Source of the DNA: Amaurobius ferox
Taxonomy: Eukaryota; Arthropoda; Arachnida; Araneae; Amaurobiidae
Reading direction: 5' to 3'
NCBI GenBank assembly: GCA_951213105.1
Contig: OX578138.1
Span: 63,587,040 to 63,651,039 of the forward strand
DNA: 64,000 bases
Shown here: in pieces, positions 57,776 through 64,000 of the stretch
Layout of the letters: each line of letters begins with the position of its first letter
Numbering within the stretch: the first letter of the stretch is position 1
Position numbers and translations under genes: made by a program
The notes under the pieces: generated by a model
Databases searched by the model: none
What the model was told of the DNA's origin: nothing
What the model saw: only the letters and a program-made list of their open reading frames with translations

Positions 57776-58600
57776 CTCCTCACAGTTTAACCCAGATTAT
57801 TAAAAACTGCTGGAATCTGAATCACAGTCAATCACAGCTCAATCTCACACGCCACCGTTTTAAATTTTCTGGATTAACTTCAAATCTTTCTACATTAACT
57901 TAAAAAATTTCTGAATTAACTTAACTATCTGAATTAATTTAAAAACTTTCTGAATTAACTGAAGTATTTGTTTTGTATTATGCATATTTAAACTATTTAT
58001 AAATGAATTTTGAAGAAAAATATTAAATAAAAATCTTTGGCCCGCTAAATTTATTTTATTTTTCATTTGGCCTTTCTATAAATAAGTTTATCCATCTCTT
58101 CACTAGATCATAACATTCGAACAGAACGCTGACTGTAGGTATCAAGATTTATGGAAAGATATAAATATCTTCTCTTAGCATAAATCTGAAACGGAAATCT
58201 GGGTGATTAAAAATGTGAAATATTCAGCCCCAAAATTTACATAATTCTTTAAAATCAACGTACCGGTCTTCGACTTAATCTAGCTACTAAACTTCTGCTA
58301 ACACCGTAATTAAGGAGTCACCCAGATACAAATATATGAATACTCGCCGCATAGATGTCTGGCGTGGACTGTAATTTAGATAGTATGCCAGATGAAAATT
58401 GTTTCTATTTTTATCTTCTCTGTACGAAAATATGGGGAAGTAAAAGTAGGAAGAAAGTATTGTTTAGTCAAAAATTTTCAAATTCTAGATTGAACCTAAA
58501 AATCTCGTGAAAATATTTTGAACGCTTTTGTAAATATATCGCCTGTGTGCGTGTGCGTGTGTGTGTGTATGTGTGTGTGTGAGTGAGAGAGAGAGAGAGA
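57776..58600. other. Unassigned AT-rich interval
   Basis: Short AACTTAAAnnTTTCTGAATT repeats near 57880-57965 and a GT/GA microsatellite at 58542-58605. No gene recognised. Confidence 0.5.
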
Positions 58601-58609
58601 GAGAGCAAG

Positions 58610-59205
58610 AGAGTGAATTGGGAGTGCTTAACGTTGCACATTAGATTTTTTACTTAATAAAAGATGTTATCTTTCTGAGTGTATGTGTGTGTTTGAGAAT
58701 GGGGAGTGCTTAACGTTGCATATTAGATTTCTTGCATAATAAAAGATGTTTATCTTTCTGAGTGTGTGTGTATATATATATCTATGTGTGTGTATGAGAA
58801 TGAGAAATGCTTAGCGTTGCACATTAAATTTCTTACATAATAAAAGAAGATGTTTATCTTTCTGAGTATATGTGTGTGTTTGAGAATGGGGAGTGCTTAG
58901 CATTGCACATTAGATTTCTTACATAATAAAAGATGTTTATCTGAGTGTATGTGTATATGTGTGTGTATGAGAATGGGAAGTGCTTAGAGTTGCACATTAG
59001 ATTTCTTAAATAATAAAAGAAGATGTTTATCTTTCTGAGTGTATGTGTATATGTGTGTGTTTGAGAATGGGAAGTGCGTTGCACATTAGATTTCTTGCAT
59101 AATAAAAGAAGAAGCTTATCTTTCTGAGTGCATGTGTATGCTTGAGAATGGGAGGTGCTTAGCGCTACACATTAGATATCTTACATAATAAAAAAAGATG
59201 TGTGT
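58610..59205 (+). repeat. 82-100 bp minisatellite, about seven units
   Basis: Each unit contains GAGAATGGGGAGTGCTTA, GCGTTGCACATTAGATTTCT, TACATAATAAAAGA, TGTTTATCTTTCTGAGTG and a variable TG/TA microsatellite. Unit starts lie near 58620, 58701, 58801, 58888, 58975, 59069 and 59150. Length differences come mainly from the internal microsatellite. Confidence 0.85.
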
Positions 59206-59334
59206 GTGTCGCTTGTAGCGATAAATCTAAAATTCAGACAACCGCGAAATTCGGTACTGAGTTAGCTGAACTGCCGATATGGCAGACCTCGCAGAGAATA
59301 ATTTTTTAATTCAAATTAATTTTTCAATCATTTT

Positions 59335-59530
59335 ATGTTAAACCTCGATTTTAAGCAAATTTCGCACAAATCGATCCTTATAGATCGAAAATACATGTGA
59401 CAGAGTTTCCATCTTGACATCAACGAAAAGATCGAAGAATATTCTTTCTAACGATCTTTGAACCGAATCCAAATGACACTTGCTCCCATATTTCTTTATT
59501 TGTTTTAAATACATCGAAATATGCATGTGT
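59335..59530 (-). repeat. Dispersed repeat E with a protein-like frame (copy 2)
   Basis: Reverse-complement relative of 7920-8115. The minus-strand frame runs from MHISMYLKQI to SIYKDRFVRNLLKIEV and a stop at 59338. A family C element lies next to both copies, but on opposite sides, so E is not simply part of C. Confidence 0.55.
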
Positions 59531-59536
59531 TATTTT

Positions 59537-60833
59537 TAACACTTTACAACGAAGTTGAAAAGTGTTTATGACTTTGTTCATTCTGTCTGTCTGTCTGTCT
59601 GTCCGTTAGCACGATAACTGTCGTAAAAATGACTTAATCAAAATGAAATTTTAGTATGTTGTTCAGACGGTCTGTAGAACCTATGGGAATATAAATGAAT
59701 AATATCACCCAATTAGTTTTGGATTGAACCCGGGTTGATAAAATGAAATACATTGAGCCCTATGGCCCCTAATTTTTCAAACCTTTTTTAAGCGGATTTA
59801 AAATTCACAAATTGCTTCGAAATTTTTAGGTAATATTCAAATTGTTCCATAAAATATATAAAAAAAATTCACCGAAATATATCCAGTAGTTTTTTAAATA
59901 AAAATTAAAATAATAATAACACCTCTTATAAGAAACGATCACGTGACCATGATATGAAAGTATCACGTGATCCACTTCAAAATGATATATGGCATCCATC
60001 TTGTCTCAAAATCGTGATTTTCAAAATTATTTTTATTTCATATTGAGTGTTGTATCCGTCTTAAAACCACTTTATTTTGGTTTAAATTCTGTGCATCTAC
60101 ATACTAAATCAACGCAATTACAATATATATGAGTTTAAATGCTCATCCAAATTTGATTATTTCTACACCGAAGCCTATTTTTCACTTATGTAAAATGTAA
60201 ACAGCAAAATATGTAGGATGAGTTGCATAGAAATTGCTGTATTTTTTTAACGCAAAAGAATTTAGCTCATGGAGTCTGCATAGCTGATATGAAAGAAATA
60301 TTCATTGACTTTACCGAGAGAAGGACAATTTTTTGCGATGAAGTTTTAAGCATAGAGTTAAATTACTTGCAGCTCCATGGTCTTAATTTTTAAATAAAAT
60401 AAATTATTATAGTATTGTGATTAATGACATGAATAGGAAATTATTTATGAATGAAATGCTGCTTTTTTAGAGAGAGCCAGGCGTGTTATTTTTCGATGAC
60501 GTCATTTGAATGAATTTCGGTTGTTTTCGATGAAGTTTTTAAATATAATAAATTATCGTGGTATTATGATAATTCTAAAATTATTATTGAGTAATATATC
60601 ACATTTTAGAGATGTTTAAACCAGGCAATTTATATTTCAATACCGTCATTTGAATGAATTTCATTTTTTTCAATGAAGGTTTAAGTTCTCAAATATAATA
60701 AATCAATGTAGTATTGTGAGAAGTTTTAAAATATTACCGAGGAATGTATTGCATTTTAGACATGTTTAAATAAAATTGCATTGCTGTTGGAAAGTGTTTC
60801 ATAATCAATGCTTTAAGTATGATTGATCTTTCT
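59537..60833 (-). mobile_element. Family C element, copy 3 (expanded)
   Basis: The hairpin is at 59537-59567 (TAACACTTTACAACGAAGTT), followed by GTCT microsatellite and the CCCGGG-containing block (ATTGAACCCGGGTTGA). The reversed 5' end has GTTGGAAAGTGTTTCATAAT and the palindrome near 60800. It is longer than copy 1 because a ~140-bp block (TAGTATTGTGAnAA, then ATTACCGAGGAATGTAT) is repeated about three times between 60400 and 60760. Confidence 0.85.
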
Positions 60834-61464
60834 TGTTTATTTTCTTATTTTGCCGCATGCGAAAATAAAAAATTAGCACAATTCTATAGTTTGGCAAAAA
60901 TATGAGTGTATATTTTCCTATTGAAATACAAATAATTTTTTAATTACTTTATTTTCTAATTTTCTGTCATTTTCAAATAACGACATAAAAAAATTGCGAT
61001 TTTCAATTCCGCTCTGATATCCTTTTTCTCCTGTTGGCGATTGACATCACAAGCTAGACGTTGCTATGGACGTTTGTGTGCATGCGTGAAATATTGTTGC
61101 GCGCTAATACACATACGTTGAAACTACTTGTTGATTTGGATTGAAACGAAAGGTGGGAGTGGTTTTGGTTCAAAACAGGCGATTGGTAAATTAAGTGGTA
61201 TTGGTGTTGTTATATGTATCTATTATTTACGTAGCGGGAGCTTATTTAGGACACATGCAACGCCGCGTAGTTCAATGTAGTCTGTATAATAATTACGCGA
61301 CGTGTTTTTGTTTCTCCAGCCTTTCTGGAAGCCCTTTGATGACTTATAAGACTAAATACTTGCATACTTATACTATTAGGAAGACAAGTTGGTGGGACAA
61401 AACATAATGAATCAGGGTTGTCGATTCCTCCAGGAGAAGGTGCGAAAAAATACTTCTTTTCGAA
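60834..61464. other. Unassigned interval with CpG-richer stretch 61020-61400
   Basis: Positions 61020-61400 contain more CpG than the surroundings (ACGTAGCGGGAGC, CAACGCCGCGTAG). No motif identifies a gene. It could be an exon or promoter fragment; I cannot support either. Confidence 0.3.
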
Positions 61465-61770
61465 AAGTCATTTTACCCCCCTCCCCCTCCAGAAGCTTCT
61501 AGGTGACCAAGAAGGCTGAATTTCTGCCAACGCATAGTATCGACCAGGGAACAGAATCTATCGGAACCGGATTTTCTGTTCTTTCCGGAGAGGCGGAGAA
61601 AAACTAACTAAACTTTACTAACTAAACTAAACTAACTAACTTAACTAAAAACTTTTCTAAAACCTTTCCAAACCCTCCAAAAACCTTTGTCAGGCTTTAA
61701 AAACTAGTTTATAAATAAAATAATTCCGTCTTATAAATGCAAAATAAGTCCTTTGTTTTTAACTCCTCTT
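61465..61770 (-). repeat. Repeat J, reversed copy 3
   Basis: Reverse-complement relation to the J loci at 49490 and 54760: CAGAAGCTTCTAGGTGACCA, ATAGTATCGACCAGGGAACA and CCTCCAAAAACCTTTG. About one to two units, plus a small ACTAACTAA tract near 61605-61650. Confidence 0.5.
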
Positions 61771-61938
61771 GTCTTATAGAAAATTATTCATCTGCAAATC
61801 TGTGAACAATGAAACATTCTATCTCTCATTGATAACATTTTTATTAATTAAGTTATTAAGAGAACAACTGAAAAACAAGTAAGAAATATTCATATCAAAT
61901 CACCAAAACAAAAAATTAAGCGGTCGCATGACCATTTT

Positions 61939-63249
61939 TAACACTTTACAACAAAGTTGAAAAGTGTTTATGACTTTGTTCATTCTGTCTGTCTGTCTGT
62001 CTGTCTGTCCGTTAGCACGATAACTGCCGTAAAAATGACTTAATCAAAATGAAATTTTAGTATGTTGTTCAGACGGTCTGTAGGACCTATGGGAATATAA
62101 ATGAATAATATCACCCAATTAGTTTTGGATTGAACCCGGGGTTGAAAAAATGAAATACATTGAGCCCTATGGGACCTAATTTTTCAAGCATTTGTTAAGC
62201 GGATTTAAAATTCACAAACTGCTTCTTAAATTTTAGGTAATATTCAAATTGTTCCATAAAATATATAAAAAAAAATTCACCGAAATATATTCAGTAGTTT
62301 TTTAAATAAAAATTAAAAGAATAATTACACCTCTTATATGAAATGATCAAGTGACCATGATATGAAAAGATCACATGACCAACTTCAAAATGATATATGG
62401 CATCCATCTTGTTTCAAACTCGTGATTTTTTAAGTTCTTTTTAATTCATATTGAGTGTTGTATCCGTCCTAAAACTACTTTATTTTTGTTTAAATTCTGT
62501 GCATCCACATACTGAAACAACGCAAATACAATATATTTGAGTTTAAATGCTTATCCAAATTTAATTATTTCTACAACGAAGCGTATTTTTCACTTATGTA
62601 AAATGTAAACAGCAAAATATGTAGAATGAGTTGTATTAGAATTGCTGTATTTCTTTAACACAAAATAATTTAGCCCAAGGAGTCTACATGGCTGATATGA
62701 ATGAAATATTAATTGATTTTATAAATAGAAGGACGATTTTTTCCGATGAAGTTTTAAGCATAGAGTTTAATTACTTGTAGCTCCATGGTCTTAATTTTTA
62801 AATAAAATAAATTATTATAGTATTGTGTTGAATGAAATGAATGGGAGAAAATTATGAATATGTTGGAAATGCTGTTTTTATAGAGAGATCCAGGCGTGTC
62901 ATTTTTTCTATGACGTCATTTGAATTAATTTCAGTTGTTTTCGATGAAGTTTTCAAATATAATAAATTATCGTAGTATTATGATAATTCTAAAACTATTA
63001 CCGAGCAATGTATAACATTTTAGAGATGTTTAAACCAGGCAATTTATATTTCAATGCCGTCATTTGAATGAAGTTCATTTTTTTCAATGAAGGTTTAAGT
63101 TTTCAAATATAATAAATTAATGTAGTATTGTGATAAGTTGTAAAATATTACCGAGGAATGTATTGCATTTTAGACTTTTTTAAATAAAATTGCATTGAAG
63201 TTGGAAAGTGTTTCATAATCAATGCTTTAAGCATGATTGATCTTTCTTG
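61939..63249 (-). mobile_element. Family C element, copy 4 (expanded)
   Basis: Complete copy in the same orientation as copy 3 and very similar to it, including the repeated internal block (62740-63180). The hairpin is TAACACTTTACAACAAAGTT at 61939. The GTCT microsatellite is at 61986-62010. The 5' palindrome (AATCAATGCTTTAAGCATGATT) is near 63218-63239. Confidence 0.85.
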
Positions 63250-63589
63250 TTTATTTATTTAATTATTTTGCACATATATTCCTGCACATTTTGGCAATGC
63301 AATATAACCCCTTTTTTAATTTTATCCATCGCAGTTCTTTTTTTCACTTGCAGAGACCTTTTTTTTTTTTACAAGATGACGCAGACGATTTTCTGCGAAT
63401 TTCCACATTTGCGGAAATTCCATTGTCTCAAAAACTATGCAAAACATTTGCATCGTGTTGTTTCTTACATAAAGCGTGCTAAAAATTTTCACATTGCAAA
63501 ATGTCACTAACGTTGGCTGATGAAATATTTAGAGTGCTCTCTATAATTATCCTAAATGCATTCTCCGGTGAGAAAAGTCCCCTTCCTCG

Positions 63590-63790
63590 TCTTCTATAAA
63601 TATTTCCTTCGTGGCTTTTCGGACTATTTTCCGTGGTCATCCATCAACGTCGCCACCTATCACACGATTCCTTGTCCAGGATGCTCTGGTCATTAGTCTG
63701 AGGCAGTCAAATCCGCTTAAGCTTTTCACTGCCTCAGCATGTAGGCAGGCATTCGATTATGTAGATACATTGTCGCTAGAAAATACATTA
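63590..63790 (+). repeat. Dispersed repeat G, copy 4
   Basis: CTTTTCGGACTATTTTCCGT, GGTCATCCATCAACGTCGCC and ACCTATCACACGATTCCTTG, then CAAATCCGCTTAAGC. It keeps the same order of blocks as copies 1-3 but in a different reading frame. The remainder to 64000 shows nothing recognised. Confidence 0.55.
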
Positions 63791-64000
63791 TATCCGGAGT
63801 ATAAATCATAAATCGCCAGCCACTGGACTTTCTCACACATTAATATCCCTAAAGAAAATCTAAAGAAATCGTGCTAAATTCCATTTCAAGACAAAATCTT
63901 GAAAATCGATTTAAAATATGTATAATAAAGAAAAAAACATTAAATTTGAAGTAGTAAAACTAGTCATAAACTCTCCGAATTAGATTATTATTAGTTGACA

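Noticed and set aside
58610..59205. CRISPR-like array
   Set aside because: Units and intervening parts are all similar to each other, with no unique spacers and no cas genes; this is a eukaryotic minisatellite.

Overview
The window is AT-rich (roughly two thirds A+T by eye) eukaryotic repeat DNA. I find no intact host gene, no operon structure and no long open reading frame. The longest frames come from microsatellites (Val-Cys-Leu-Ser or Thr-His strings) or from broken transposases. The mobile elements (DUF4817-type and classical mariner, Tc1, hAT, Helitron, tRNA-derived SINEs) point to an arthropod. An arachnid would fit, but that is inference and nothing here identifies a species.

Three interspersed families of about 0.6-1.3 kb dominate, called A, B and C here. 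They share one architecture: a small 5' palindrome, a subterminal arm (A: ACTTTCCCTGCA; B: ACTTTCCTTATATA; C: CACTTTCCAAC), a body, a microsatellite near the 3' end ((CAGA/CA)n or GTCT), and a 3'-terminal hairpin whose distal strand is the reverse complement of the 5' arm. The arm and hairpin change together between families. This resembles non-autonomous Helentron-type elements (HINE/DINE-1), but no helicase or Rep gene is present, so the class is inferred. Family A lies in head-to-tail arrays: 1-862 (+), 1166-3417 (-), 10561-13748 (+), 14241-15755 (-). Oppositely oriented arrays face each other at their 3' ends. Family B is at 867-4047 (split by A insertions), 5423-6332, 20104-21068 and 42534-43510. 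Family C is at 8152-9121, 27193-28350, 59537-60833 and 61939-63249.

Other elements, in order: a ~230-bp satellite (4896-6720) interrupted by a B copy; two deleted DUF4817-type mariner-like elements (7299-7898, 47434-48619); a Helitron (24705-25586); two tRNA-derived SINE families (29439-29760 and 57285-57770; 53756-54030); a tRNA-Thr-like direct and inverted repeat (31978-32541); a foldback element (33534-34530); a mariner pseudogene (35533-36165); a duplicated, minisatellite-rich block (36900-41930) ending in a tandem array of Helitron-like 3' termini; a Tc1 pseudogene (44815-45640); a long-TIR foldback in TA repeats (46519-47376); an unidentified broken coding region (48861-49339); a hAT MITE with perfect 8-bp target duplications (53378-53618); a hAT transposase remnant (57049-57290); and low-copy repeats named D-J. 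Several insertions can be read precisely because a second, uninterrupted copy of the target lies elsewhere in the window.

The window therefore reads as a nested transposon graveyard. Its most interesting content is the A/B/C element group and its large inverted arrays.
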